A stretch of DNA of 33,704 nucleotides from Paracoccaceae bacterium. GTDB taxonomy: Bacteria > Pseudomonadota > Alphaproteobacteria > Rhodobacterales > Rhodobacteraceae. The translations under genes were made by a program, and so were the position numbers. The stretch covers positions 1-33,704 of the forward strand of contig CACDPP010000021.1 in NCBI GenBank assembly GCA_902554705.1, given 5' to 3'. This document shows positions 25,434 through 33,704 of the stretch, piece after piece (positions within the stretch are counted from its first letter, which is position 1; each line of letters starts with the position of its first letter). Under the pieces are notes generated by a model. The model saw only the letters and a program-made list of their open reading frames with translations, made no database searches and was not told where the DNA came from.

Positions 25434-26804
25434 ATGAGTATTTGGGAAAAAAGCAATTGGCGTTCTAAGCCAAGGGTTCAGATGCCTGACTATACAAATC
25501 AAGACGTACTGAATTCTGTTGAGAAGCAATTATCTTCTTATCCTCCACTTGTATTTGCCGGTGAAGCTCGAAATCTTAAAGAGAAGCTGGCTTCCGCTTC
25601 AAAAGGTGAGGCTTTTTTGCTGCAAGGTGGCGATTGTGCCGAAAGTTTTGAACAATTTAGTGCAGACTCAATTCGAGATACTTTCAAAGTCATGCTTCAG
25701 ATGGCAATGGTACTTACTTTTGGCGCAAAAGTTCCCGTAGTAAAAGTGGGGCGCATGGCAGGTCAATTTGCAAAACCTAGATCAGCACCCACCGAAATGC
25801 AAAATGGAATAGAATTGCCTAGCTACAGAGGCGATATTATTAACGAGTTGGCCTTTACGGAAAAAGCACGGGTACCCAATGCTAAAAAGATGTTACAGGC
25901 GTATACACAGGCAGCGGCAACGCTTAACTTAATAAGGGCTTTTTCCACCGGTGGATATGCGGATGTTAACCAAGTGCACAGCTGGACATTAGGTTTTACA
26001 GAAGGTGAAAAAGCTGTCCAATATAGAGAGATGGCGGAAAGAATAAAAGATGCTTTAGATTTTATGAAAGCAGCTGGACTTGAAGGCAAATCAGCTTATG
26101 AGCTTCGAACTGTTGATTTTTTTACAAGTCACGAGAGTTTACTTCTCGAGTATGAAGAAGCATTAACCCGTTTAGATTCAACGTCAGGTAATTGGCTTGC
26201 AGGTTCAGGTCATATGATTTGGATTGGGGACAGAACTCGTCAACCAGATGGTGCTCATATTGAATTTGCTCGCGGAGTATTAAATCCGATAGGGTTGAAA
26301 TGTGGCCCTACCACTTCCGAAGAAGACTTAAAAGTTCTTTTGAACAAACTGAATCCTGAAAATGAAGCAGGAAAGCTTACCTTAATAGCTCGATTTGGAG
26401 CAGGTAGCGTGGGTGATCACCTTCCAAGATTGATCAAAGTTGTAGAACAGGAAGGAGCAGATGTTGTTTGGTGTTGTGACGCTATGCATGGCAATACAAT
26501 TAAGTCATCTACAGGATATAAAACGCGACCTTTCGAAAGTGTTTTGAGAGAAGTTAGAGAATTTTTTGAAATCCATAATGCAGAGGGAACAATACCTGGA
26601 GGAGTTCATTTTGAAATGACAGGCCAGGACGTAACTGAATGCACTGGTGGAGTTCGAGCGGTTACTGACGAAAATCTTTCAGACCGTTACCATACAGCAT
26701 GCGATCCAAGGTTGAATGCTTCTCAATCTCTCGAGCTGGCTTTTCTTGTTGCAGACGAATTGGTTTCCCGAAGAACAACTCACCAAGCAACTGGTGCTGC
26801 ATGA
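25434..26804 (+). CDS. Class II 3-deoxy-7-phosphoheptulonate (DAHP) synthase
   Basis: First step of the shikimate pathway: phosphoenolpyruvate plus erythrose 4-phosphate to DAHP, in the cytosol. The 456 aa match the plant-like class II (AroA-II) family, not AroFGH. Conserved segments are [11 protein letters not shown] with metal-binding Cys68, [20 protein letters not shown] (about 103-121), [30 protein letters not shown] and [21 protein letters not shown] at 25434 with GGAG 8 bases upstream. Monocistronic, divergent from the GlxA-type regulator and convergent with ssb after 52 bases. No trp-type leader peptide was seen in the 174-base upstream region. Confidence 0.96.
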   Translation: MSIWEKSNWRSKPRVQMPDYTNQDVLNSVEKQLSSYPPLVFAGEARNLKEKLASASKGEAFLLQGGDCAESFEQFSADSIRDTFKVMLQMAMVLTFGAKVPVVKVGRMAGQFAKPRSAPTEMQNGIELPSYRGDIINELAFTEKARVPNAKKMLQAYTQAAATLNLIRAFSTGGYADVNQVHSWTLGFTEGEKAVQYREMAERIKDALDFMKAAGLEGKSAYELRTVDFFTSHESLLLEYEEALTRLDSTSGNWLAGSGHMIWIGDRTRQPDGAHIEFARGVLNPIGLKCGPTTSEEDLKVLLNKLNPENEAGKLTLIARFGAGSVGDHLPRLIKVVEQEGADVVWCCDAMHGNTIKSSTGYKTRPFESVLREVREFFEIHNAEGTIPGGVHFEMTGQDVTECTGGVRAVTDENLSDRYHTACDPRLNASQSLELAFLVADELVSRRTTHQATGAA

Positions 26805-26856
26805 GTAGTGTTATAAGTTAAGCCTACTTAAGTTTGAATAGCTCTAAACTATGTAC

Positions 26857-27354
26857 TTAAAACGGTATTTCATCATCAAAGTCTTGAGCTGCCGAAGGGC
26901 TGGAAGTGTCGTTACCCAAGTTTGATGAAGTGTCATTAGCGTCACTGGAATAATTACTCTCGTGGGACCCTCCAATATATCCCCCCTGCGAACTGTTATC
27001 TCCTCGACTATCTAACATTGTCAGCGTACTGTTATAGGGTCTTAGGACAACTTCAGTCGTATATCGGTCTTGGCCAGATTGGTCTTGCCATTTTCTAGTC
27101 TCTAATTGTCCCTCGATGTAGACTTTTGAGCCTTTTTTTAAATATTGCTCGGCAATTCGTACTAAGGGCTCAGAAAATATGGCAACGGAGTGCCACTCTG
27201 TTTTTTCCCTTTTTTCACCCGTGTTTTTATCTTTCCAATTTTCCGAAGTCGCGATGCGAAGGTTACAAACTTTACCACCATTTGGAAAACTGCGGACTTC
27301 AGGATCTACACCCAAATTACCCAAGATGATTACTTTATTTACTGAGCCAGCCAT
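26857..27354 (-). CDS. ssb: Single-stranded DNA-binding protein
   Basis: Tetrameric cytosolic protein that coats single-stranded DNA in replication, repair and recombination. 165 aa: an OB fold (1-112, [21 protein letters not shown] start, then [26 protein letters not shown] and [14 protein letters not shown]), a flexible Ser/Asn/Asp/Gly-rich linker (about 113-155), and the acidic protein-interaction tail ending DDEIPF. AAGGGA precedes the ATG. The gene stands alone between the convergent DAHP synthase gene and the downstream end of the peptide-transport operon, 77 bases away. Confidence 0.97.
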   Translation of the reverse strand: MAGSVNKVIILGNLGVDPEVRSFPNGGKVCNLRIATSENWKDKNTGEKREKTEWHSVAIFSEPLVRIAEQYLKKGSKVYIEGQLETRKWQDQSGQDRYTTEVVLRPYNSTLTMLDSRGDNSSQGGYIGGSHESNYSSDANDTSSNLGNDTSSPSAAQDFDDEIPF

Positions 27355-27431
27355 TTTAATTCCCTTCGAATCTTATTTCTGAGGCATTTATAATCTTTAC
27401 AAAATTTAAAACTAGCAAAATCAACCAAAAA

Positions 27432-29522
27432 TCATTCAGCTGCAAGTTTTATAACGGGCGTCATTTTCGAAAGCTTGGTCTCACTCAAGTGACACTTTAT
27501 TTGATGACCTATTGCTATATCCCGCTGAGGTGGAATTTCCTTTTCACATAAGTCGCCTGGCACATCTTTTTTCCATCGACAGCGGGTTTGAAAAGGGCAA
27601 CCACTTGGTGGGTCCATTGCCGATGGAATATCGCCCTCAAGAACAATATGCTCTTTTTCGACGCTCGTATCTGCTATAGGAACTGCTGACAAAAGAGCCT
27701 CAGTATAAGGGTGATAAGGGGGTGAAAAAACCTGATCAGTCGTTCCTAGTTCAACAACATGCCCCAAATACATCACCATCACTCGGTCCGAAAGATATCG
27801 AACGATTGAAAGATCATGGCTAATAAATAAAAGGGTTGTTTTTTCATTTCTTTGAATTTCCATCAACAAATCAGTTACTGCAGCCTGAACTGAAACATCG
27901 AGAGCTGAAACTGGTTCATCAGCTACAACTATTCTTGCGCCTCCCGCAAAAGCTCTTGCTATACCCACTCTTTGTTTTTGACCACCTGACAGTTGCCTTG
28001 GCATTCTTTCGGCAAAAGCTCGAGGAAGTTTTACCAGATCGAGAAGCTCTAACATTCGTTCGCTGCGATCTTTATCACTTTTACCAAATCGAAAAATTTC
28101 TAATGCACGAATTATCTGTCGACCAACGGTCATAGAAGGGTTTAATGTATCAAAAGGGTTCTGAAAAACCATTTGAATGTCTGCTACCGTTTGAGTATTT
28201 CGGCTTTCTATAGGCGTATCGCCAATCGATTTATTATCCAAAAGTACAGCGCCATCTGTAGCGGTTTCCAACCCCATTAAAACTTTGGCTAAGGTTGATT
28301 TTCCGCAGCCTGACTCTCCAACTATAGCCAGAGTTTCACCTTCTCTGGCCTCAAAGGATAAAGTTTCATTAGCTTTTACAACCTTTTTGCTACCACTTGA
28401 CCCAAAAAGAGCGTTTGCAGCGACTTCATAATATTTTTTAAGATTATCAATTTTTAGGATCACATCTCCTGGTTCAACATTGTCAGTTTTTTCTGCTTTG
28501 GCCCCTAATGCCATCCAATCGATCTCTTTATATTTTAAACAGCGGGTTGCATGCCTGTCCGTTTTTACTATTTCTGCCATCTCGATTACTTGTGTGTCAC
28601 AAAGACCAGGCTCAAAATAAGTGCACCTAGGACCAAAATTACATCCTTCTGGTCTTTCATGGGGCAGTGGAAAATTACCAGGTATTGCTATAAGTGGGCG
28701 AGCATTTTTATCGGCACCTGGAAGTGGGATTGATCGAAATAATGCCTGCGTGTAAGGGTGTTGCATTTGATTAAACACATCCTTAATCGATCCAGTTTCA
28801 ACAGCCTCGCCGGAATACATAACGCAAATTCTATCGCAAGTCTCCAAAACCAGTCCCAGATTATGGGAAATAAATAGCATCGAAGTACCATATTTTTTTC
28901 CGAGATCCTTTACGAGATCGACGACCGCTGCCTCTACAGTTACATCCAAAGCGGTAGTTGGTTCATCTAATATTAAAAGTGACGGTTTTGACATTAATGC
29001 CATTGCGATAACTATACGCTGCTGCTGACCTCCAGAAAGCTGATGAGGAAAAGATTTTAAAATTCTTTCTGGATCAGGGAGTTTAACGTCATTAACTACC
29101 TCTAGTGCTCGCTTATAGGCTTCTTCTTTCGAAATTCCTTCGTGTATCATAGGAACTTCCATTAACTGATTAGCAATCTTCATGGCCGGATTGAGAGATG
29201 CCATAGGTTCCTGATAAATCATTGCAATTTCATTACCACGAATATCTCTAAGGACTTCAGGAGATAGTTTTCCTAAATCTTGGCCTTTAAATTTTATTGA
29301 ACCGTCAACAATCTTTCCGTTTACGCCAAGATCTTGCATAACGCCTAGGGCGACAGTTGATTTTCCGCAGCCAGATTCGCCAACTAAGCCAACAGCCTCT
29401 CCAGGTTGAACCGCTACCGAAAAATCCATAACGGCTGGTATTTCTCGCAGCCTAGTAAAAAATGAAATTGACAAATTATCAATTTCAAGGATCGGGCCAC
29501 CATAGTGAGATAATTTACTCAT
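27432..29522 (-). CDS. Fused double ATPase of a Dpp/Opp-type ABC importer
   Basis: Two complete ATPase subunits (DppD and DppF equivalents) in a single 696-aa chain. The first half (about 10-335) has Walker A GESGCGKST, signature LSGGQQQR and Walker B LLILDEPTTALDV; the second half (about 352-690) has GESGCGKST, LSGGQKQR and IVVADEPVSALDV. Each half ends with the oligopeptide-type C-terminal domain carrying four cysteines (CNFGPRC...C...C and CPFQTRC...C...C), the pattern that in oligopeptide ATPases can hold an iron-sulfur cluster. It is the last gene of the operon, 42 bases after the second permease, with AGAGAAG before the ATG. The fusion fixes a one-to-one ratio of the two ATPases. Likely substrates are peptides or other small solutes. 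Confidence 0.93.
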   Translation of the reverse strand: MSKLSHYGGPILEIDNLSISFFTRLREIPAVMDFSVAVQPGEAVGLVGESGCGKSTVALGVMQDLGVNGKIVDGSIKFKGQDLGKLSPEVLRDIRGNEIAMIYQEPMASLNPAMKIANQLMEVPMIHEGISKEEAYKRALEVVNDVKLPDPERILKSFPHQLSGGQQQRIVIAMALMSKPSLLILDEPTTALDVTVEAAVVDLVKDLGKKYGTSMLFISHNLGLVLETCDRICVMYSGEAVETGSIKDVFNQMQHPYTQALFRSIPLPGADKNARPLIAIPGNFPLPHERPEGCNFGPRCTYFEPGLCDTQVIEMAEIVKTDRHATRCLKYKEIDWMALGAKAEKTDNVEPGDVILKIDNLKKYYEVAANALFGSSGSKKVVKANETLSFEAREGETLAIVGESGCGKSTLAKVLMGLETATDGAVLLDNKSIGDTPIESRNTQTVADIQMVFQNPFDTLNPSMTVGRQIIRALEIFRFGKSDKDRSERMLELLDLVKLPRAFAERMPRQLSGGQKQRVGIARAFAGGARIVVADEPVSALDVSVQAAVTDLLMEIQRNEKTTLLFISHDLSIVRYLSDRVMVMYLGHVVELGTTDQVFSPPYHPYTEALLSAVPIADTSVEKEHIVLEGDIPSAMDPPSGCPFQTRCRWKKDVPGDLCEKEIPPQRDIAIGHQIKCHLSETKLSKMTPVIKLAAE

Positions 29523-29564
29523 AAGCTTCTCTTTTTTTGCAGCAAGACCTGACGGCGTGCTGTT

Positions 29565-30758
29565 TTAATCTTTTAAACTTTCTTCCCTCAAGCCATCAGC
29601 TAGTAAGTTTAAACCCAAAACTAAACTCAGCAATGCAAAAGCTGGTGGCAGCGCAGGGTGAGGATATATCGAAAGCAACTTTCGACCTTCATTAATTGTA
29701 GCTCCCCAGTTTGGACTTTCGGGGTCCAAACCTAAGCCGAAAAAACCTAAAGTGCCCAGAAGGATAGTTGTGTATCCGATCCTTAAACAAAAATCTACTA
29801 TTAGGGGTCCTCTTGCATTGGGTAGGATTTCCCAGAGCATAATATACCAAGCTCCTTCACCTCTCGTTTGGGCTGCTGACACATAATCTCTCGTTTTAAT
29901 ATCTAGCGTTAGTCCTCTTACAATGCGGAATACCGTCGGGGAATTTACAAAGACCACGGAAACAAAAACAGTAAGTAATCCTCCTGGTACGTCAAATCCG
30001 TCTATTGCATTAAATAGAGTCACTTTGGTTCCAGGTTCATTAATCAGAGAGATATATAAATAACCTAATATACCAACCACTATAAACATTAGAACATTAC
30101 GTTTTTGTGGCTCAATATAATAGCGCGTATTTATGAGAACAGCAAAAAATAAAATCGGGAAGCTAAAGAGAAAAATGGCCATATATTGGGGGAGACCCGT
30201 CATTCTAATTTCAGGTGTAACCAGTAAATAAAACAATAAGATAACAGGAAATGCTAAAATCAAATTCGCTAGAAAAGACAAAAGTGTATCTAGTTTTCCA
30301 CCATAATACCCAGCAGGTAAGCCCAAGGTAATTCCAACCATAAAAGCAAATAATGTCGCTAATGGTGCAATCACAATAATTATTGATGCACCATCCATGA
30401 CTCTACTGAAAACATCGCGTGCAAGATGATCCCCGCCTAGGAGATAAAAAGCATAGTCGCCTTCTTCAGCACCCCTAAAAGGCGTGCCGGGAACTTTATT
30501 TTTCATACCAGAAACTTGCGAAAGTGGATCATGCGTTGAAATCATATCCAATGCGCCGGCAAAAAAGCCAACAAACACCCAAAACATCACAATAGCAAAG
30601 CCAATCATACCTATTTTGCTATCGAATAATTTGCCATATAGGCCCAGGTTTCTTTTATAATAAATTGAAAGAGAGAACATAGCTATCATAGCAATCCAAA
30701 CTGGAATTAACTGATAGAACATTCGTGATAAAATTCCTGCCCAGGTTAATGCTTCCAT
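29565..30758 (-). CDS. DppC-type permease with extra membrane segments
   Basis: Inner-membrane subunit of the Dpp/Opp-type importer. At 397 aa it is about 100 residues longer than usual DppC. An additional N-terminal hydrophobic segment (about 15-33) precedes the normal first helix (about 50-70), and a further stretch (about 190-245, with two likely helices) sits between the usual helices of the core. The core is otherwise standard: GGDHLARDVFSRVMDGASI and the EAA coupling motif around 281-315 (DYVSAAQTRGEGAWYIMLWE), then the DppC-like GLGLDPESPNWGATINEGR. AGGA lies 8 bases before the ATG. It begins 12 bases after the first permease gene. Confidence 0.9.
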   Translation of the reverse strand: MEALTWAGILSRMFYQLIPVWIAMIAMFSLSIYYKRNLGLYGKLFDSKIGMIGFAIVMFWVFVGFFAGALDMISTHDPLSQVSGMKNKVPGTPFRGAEEGDYAFYLLGGDHLARDVFSRVMDGASIIIVIAPLATLFAFMVGITLGLPAGYYGGKLDTLLSFLANLILAFPVILLFYLLVTPEIRMTGLPQYMAIFLFSFPILFFAVLINTRYYIEPQKRNVLMFIVVGILGYLYISLINEPGTKVTLFNAIDGFDVPGGLLTVFVSVVFVNSPTVFRIVRGLTLDIKTRDYVSAAQTRGEGAWYIMLWEILPNARGPLIVDFCLRIGYTTILLGTLGFFGLGLDPESPNWGATINEGRKLLSIYPHPALPPAFALLSLVLGLNLLADGLREESLKD

Positions 30759-30770
30759 ATGATCAGTCCT

Positions 30771-31817
30771 TTACGTAACGCTGATGCGAGGATTGAGGTA
30801 GACATAACCTATATCCGAAATTAGTTGAGTTAATAAAACAACAACTACCGAAACTGCTGAAACGGCGAGTAAAAGTTCAATGTCATTATTTCCGGCAGCT
30901 TGAACCAAGACCCATCCAAAACCTTTATAATTAAAAAGAGTCTCAACAATTACAACCCCATTCAAAAGCCAAGGAAATTGGAGCATGATCACTGTGAAAG
31001 GCGCAATTAAAGCGTTCCTGAGAGCATGCTTCATGACAATATTGGTAAAAGATACACCTTTAAGACGAGCTGTTCGAATGTATTGAGCTGTCATTACCTC
31101 TGCCATCGATGCCCTTGTCATCCGGGCAATGTACCCCATGCCATAGAGAGCGATCGTTAGAACTGGTAGAAAAAAGTTCTCAAAATTTGCATCCTCCATT
31201 GCTTTGGTAGCTGTTCCTTTGAACCACTTTAATCCAAAAGCTGTTGACGAGAATACAGCGATAAAAATAACACCTGAAACGTATTCCGGAGTGGCAGTTG
31301 TTGTTATGGAAATTGTTGACAGTGTTCGGTCAGTGCGACTGCCTTCTCGCATACCTGCTAATATGCCTATAATTAATGCACTTGGTATCATGAGAAGCAT
31401 GACCCAGAACATTAATTTGCCGGTGAGGGACAACCTTATTAATACTAATTTACCTATATCGTCCTTGAATACAGTCGAAAAACCCCAGTCTCCCTGTAAA
31501 ACACCGCAAAATTTTGTTGCATCTTTTAGCTGCATCCCCGGCTTAATACATTTTCCTCGTATAGTCCCATCTTTACCTTCAATGATATATCCGGGCAGAA
31601 CACCAAGCCACTGTCCATATTTAACGGGCAAGGGTTGTAAATAACCTCGATCTTCTAAAAAAGACGTAACTTCTGCCTCAGACATTCTGAAATTGCCTTG
31701 TGTCTTGGCTAGTTTTTCAAGATTGGGAAATAAGTTTGTTAAAAAAAATACAATAAAAGTAAGGCAAATCGAAGTGATAAGCATTAAGCCTATTCGTCTT
31801 AAAATAAATTGCCCCAT
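30771..31817 (-). CDS. DppB-type permease of ABC importer
   Basis: First inner-membrane permease of the importer, 348 aa. The N-terminal helix (FILRRIGLMLITSICLTFIVFFL) is followed by a long periplasmic loop (about 33-115, with two cysteines, at KCIKPG and KFCGVL), then five further helices. The EAA loop reads MTAQYIRTARLKGVSFTNIVMKHALRNALIAP, a clear DppB signature, and the C-terminus ends with DIGYVYLNPRISVT, also typical. It follows the binding-protein gene after 73 bases containing a stem-loop. GAGAAG precedes the ATG at 31817. Confidence 0.93.
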   Translation of the reverse strand: MGQFILRRIGLMLITSICLTFIVFFLTNLFPNLEKLAKTQGNFRMSEAEVTSFLEDRGYLQPLPVKYGQWLGVLPGYIIEGKDGTIRGKCIKPGMQLKDATKFCGVLQGDWGFSTVFKDDIGKLVLIRLSLTGKLMFWVMLLMIPSALIIGILAGMREGSRTDRTLSTISITTTATPEYVSGVIFIAVFSSTAFGLKWFKGTATKAMEDANFENFFLPVLTIALYGMGYIARMTRASMAEVMTAQYIRTARLKGVSFTNIVMKHALRNALIAPFTVIMLQFPWLLNGVVIVETLFNYKGFGWVLVQAAGNNDIELLLAVSAVSVVVVLLTQLISDIGYVYLNPRISVT

Positions 31818-31846
31818 AACGATCTTCTCAATTTTAAAAATAAATA

Positions 31847-31872
31847 GGCCGCGCTTAAATTAAAGCGCGGCC
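31847..31872 (-). terminator. GC-rich hairpin between binding-protein and permease genes
   Basis: GGCCGCGCTT (31847-31856) and AAGCGCGGCC (31863-31872) form a perfect 10-bp stem with a 6-base loop, striking in this AT-rich DNA. It starts 18 bases after the binding-protein stop and is followed on the minus strand by TATTTATTTTTA. It probably acts as a partial terminator or a 3'-end stabiliser, favouring more binding protein than membrane subunits. Confidence 0.75.
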
Positions 31873-31890
31873 ATAACAGTTTAATAAGTT

Positions 31891-33549
31891 TTAAGCTTTG
31901 AAGCCCCACTTATATACGTGCGCGTGATAGGCTATATGCATGTCACATACAGTGCTAGAAGAATGACTTCTATATAGAGACCGCCAGTACGGTTGAATGG
32001 TACAACCTTCTTCTGCAATTAATGCCTGGCATTTACCAGCAACTGCACGACGCTTGTCCGCATCGGCTATAGAATTAGCCTCTGCCAACAACGCATCAAA
32101 TTCGGCATTGCTCCACCCCATTTCATTCCAAGCTTCACCAGAACGATAAGCTAGCCCCCAAACTTGAACAGCAAATGGTCGGTGGTTCCAGTTTGTTGAG
32201 CTGAAAGGATACTTTGCCCAATCATTCCAAAAGGTCGATCCAGGAAGGATGGTCCTTTTAACCTTAATTCCAGCGTCACGAAGCTGGGCTGCTACTGCAT
32301 CTGTCGTATTTTTACGCCAGTCATCGTCGATTGAGATAAGCTCATGCTCGTAATCAGCCATACCCGCTTCGGCCATCAGTGCTTTTGCTTTCGCAGGGTC
32401 ATATGGAAGGCGACCGACCGATGGATCGTGTTCTGGATGCATGGAACCAGCATGATGATTATCGGCTGGCGCACCTTTATTGGCATAACCTAATTCAAGA
32501 CAAATGTTGTTATCAACTGCCATGGCTAACGCCTGTCTGACGCGCTTGTCAGCATAAACAGTATTTCCGTCAGCGTCTGGAGTTGTTTGATTTGGTCGGA
32601 TCAAAATAGTTGATCCAGTAGCAATTTCTGAATTTTCCCATCCAATGCCTTCCATAACATCCACATACTCGCCAACGTTTTCATAGAAACAATCAACCTC
32701 ATCAGCCTCTGCTGCTGCTAACCATGCCGCTGGGTCCGTCCCGTAGTCGATGTATTCAATACGGTCTAACGGGCATTCTCTGCCTGCAGAATATCCCCAC
32801 CAGTCAAAGCCCTCGTTCTTAACGGAAACGGATTTAACTCCTACTTCGTGCGACTCTAAAACAAATGGTCCTGTACCAACAGAACCAGACGCCATCGTGG
32901 CTGGATCAAAACTACTATGAACGACTGCAGCTGGATAATCGGCCATACCTGCAATGATTGTAATGTCTGAGCTGTTACAGGTTAATTGTATTGTGTGGCT
33001 ATCAACAACTTTTATTGCGTTGGCTCCAGCTTTTCCTGTGTCGGGATCAACAAGTGATGACATCCGTGCAGCCATAGAGTTACCCTCAACCGCCTTATCG
33101 CACCACATTTCGATATTGCGCGCCACATCATCCGCAGTGAAGTCATCCCCATTATTCCACTTAACGCCTTTACGCACATTAAGAGTGTATTGTGATGCGT
33201 CACTGTTAGCACTCCAGCTTTCCAATAAGTTTGGAGTGATGCTACCGTCGTTGTTATACTCGACAAGATATTCTAGGTAGCCAGCTGTACTGTGAGCTAT
33301 CTGAGTCCAGTCGTAAGTTCGTGGATCTTTAAGAGCTCTAACCTCCATTTGCATTCGTAGTGTACCACCGCTTTTCATGTGGCCGCCTGCAAACGCAGGT
33401 TGAGCTGCACCTAGTAGTCCATATGCGCCAGTTGCAGTAACACCTAGAGTAGTGGCTCTTGCCATAAATTCACGGCGGTTCATTTCTCCATTTTCGTATT
33501 CTGTTTTGAACATTTCCACCGCTGGGTGGATTTTATTGTCTTGCGTCAT
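31891..33549 (-). CDS. Tat-exported extracellular solute-binding protein, family 5 (DppA/OppA-like)
   Basis: Periplasmic receptor of the Dpp/Opp-type importer. From the ATG at 33549 (AGGGAG about 6 bases upstream) it has 552 aa; the in-frame GTG at 33570 would place that ribosome site inside the gene, so it is rejected. The N-terminus has a twin-arginine motif NRREFMA (24-30), a hydrophobic stretch and a likely cleavage after AFA (about residue 54). The mature part shows family-5 segments: [49 protein letters not shown] and [17 protein letters not shown]. The Tat signal implies folding before export. The ligand could be a peptide or another small solute. Confidence 0.93.
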   Translation of the reverse strand: MTQDNKIHPAVEMFKTEYENGEMNRREFMARATTLGVTATGAYGLLGAAQPAFAGGHMKSGGTLRMQMEVRALKDPRTYDWTQIAHSTAGYLEYLVEYNNDGSITPNLLESWSANSDASQYTLNVRKGVKWNNGDDFTADDVARNIEMWCDKAVEGNSMAARMSSLVDPDTGKAGANAIKVVDSHTIQLTCNSSDITIIAGMADYPAAVVHSSFDPATMASGSVGTGPFVLESHEVGVKSVSVKNEGFDWWGYSAGRECPLDRIEYIDYGTDPAAWLAAAEADEVDCFYENVGEYVDVMEGIGWENSEIATGSTILIRPNQTTPDADGNTVYADKRVRQALAMAVDNNICLELGYANKGAPADNHHAGSMHPEHDPSVGRLPYDPAKAKALMAEAGMADYEHELISIDDDWRKNTTDAVAAQLRDAGIKVKRTILPGSTFWNDWAKYPFSSTNWNHRPFAVQVWGLAYRSGEAWNEMGWSNAEFDALLAEANSIADADKRRAVAGKCQALIAEEGCTIQPYWRSLYRSHSSSTVCDMHIAYHAHVYKWGFKA

Positions 33550-33570
33550 CTCATTCTCCCTGTGTGACAC

Positions 33571-33704
33571 GCTTATAAATTACCATATGTGTTAGAAACA
33601 GTAAATTCCCACCACATAAACATAAACCAGCGGAACATATGAAAGTGCTGAGGTCAACGGTATCATCCGTCATTTCCGGATATTTTTACGACATCTAATT
33701 CTGG
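33571..33704 (-). promoter_or_regulatory. Upstream region of the peptide-importer operon
   Basis: No gene is seen in the last 134 bases. It should hold the operon promoter, but no hexamer pair is convincing. A small inverted repeat ATCCG-N7-CGGAT lies at 33665-33681 and could be an operator; it is short enough to be chance. Confidence 0.25.

Noticed and set aside
26805-26856. Terminator between the DAHP synthase gene and ssb
   Set aside because: Only a 5-bp AGTTT/AAACT pair with a long loop is visible and no T-run follows.
33550-33570. GTG start of the solute-binding protein
   Set aside because: It would place the strong AGGGAG ribosome site inside the coding region; ATG 33549 directly follows that site.

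Overview
The window reads as a chromosomal segment of an AT-rich alphaproteobacterium, most likely a streamlined marine Rhodobacterales member. The call is an inference from gene content and style: a suf-type cysteine desulfurase, a DUF882/M15 amidase-like gene divergent from a YcbB-type L,D-transpeptidase, an alphaproteobacterial LpxD, a class II DAHP synthase, a GlxA-type regulator, and two large binding-protein-dependent uptake systems. No tRNA, rRNA, CRISPR array, insertion sequence, integrase or phage gene was seen. Gene density is very high and no gene-free stretch exceeds 300 bases.

Layout. 1-1337 (+): tail of a small membrane protein gene overlapping sufS. 1373-6449 (-): a small two-helix membrane protein and a complete type I secretion export machine in the order outer-membrane factor, ABC exporter, membrane fusion protein; no RTX-type substrate is present. 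6549-8624 (-): an EamA permease downstream of an unusual VOC-plus-bicupin protein. 8704-13785: an envelope block, with a Tat-exported DUF882/M15 enzyme (-) divergent from a (+) series of L,D-transpeptidase, LpxD, a dedicated acyl carrier protein and a FabF-like ketosynthase whose start overlaps the ACP stop. 13838-15987: an MFS permease and a glucokinase, convergent and overlapping at their 3' ends. 16157-19000 (+): uvrA. 19022-24148 (-): a Liv/HAAT uptake operon (livK, terminator/attenuator hairpin, livG, livF, livH, livM) in which livH is interrupted by a one-base frameshift in a run of six A/T. 24255-25259 (-): GlxA-type regulator. 25434-26804 (+): class II DAHP synthase. 26857-27354 (-): ssb. 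27432-33549 (-): a Dpp/Opp-type uptake operon (Tat-exported binding protein, hairpin, two permeases, one fused double ATPase).

How the genes work together. Two nutrient-uptake operons follow the same expression logic: the abundant periplasmic binding protein is encoded first and is followed by a stem-loop that would limit read-through into, or protect the message ahead of, the membrane and ATPase genes. The envelope block pairs peptidoglycan cross-linking or trimming enzymes with a lipid A acyltransferase and its own ACP/ketosynthase pair, which suggests locally dedicated acyl-chain supply for lipid A. This is the most interesting functional hypothesis in the window. The remaining genes are mostly housekeeping (sufS, uvrA, ssb, aroG-II, glk).

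Start codons were re-evaluated by eye. lpxD, livH, livF and the SBP gene are better started at internal ATGs than at the outermost possible start. Several other genes appear to begin with TTG or GTG.
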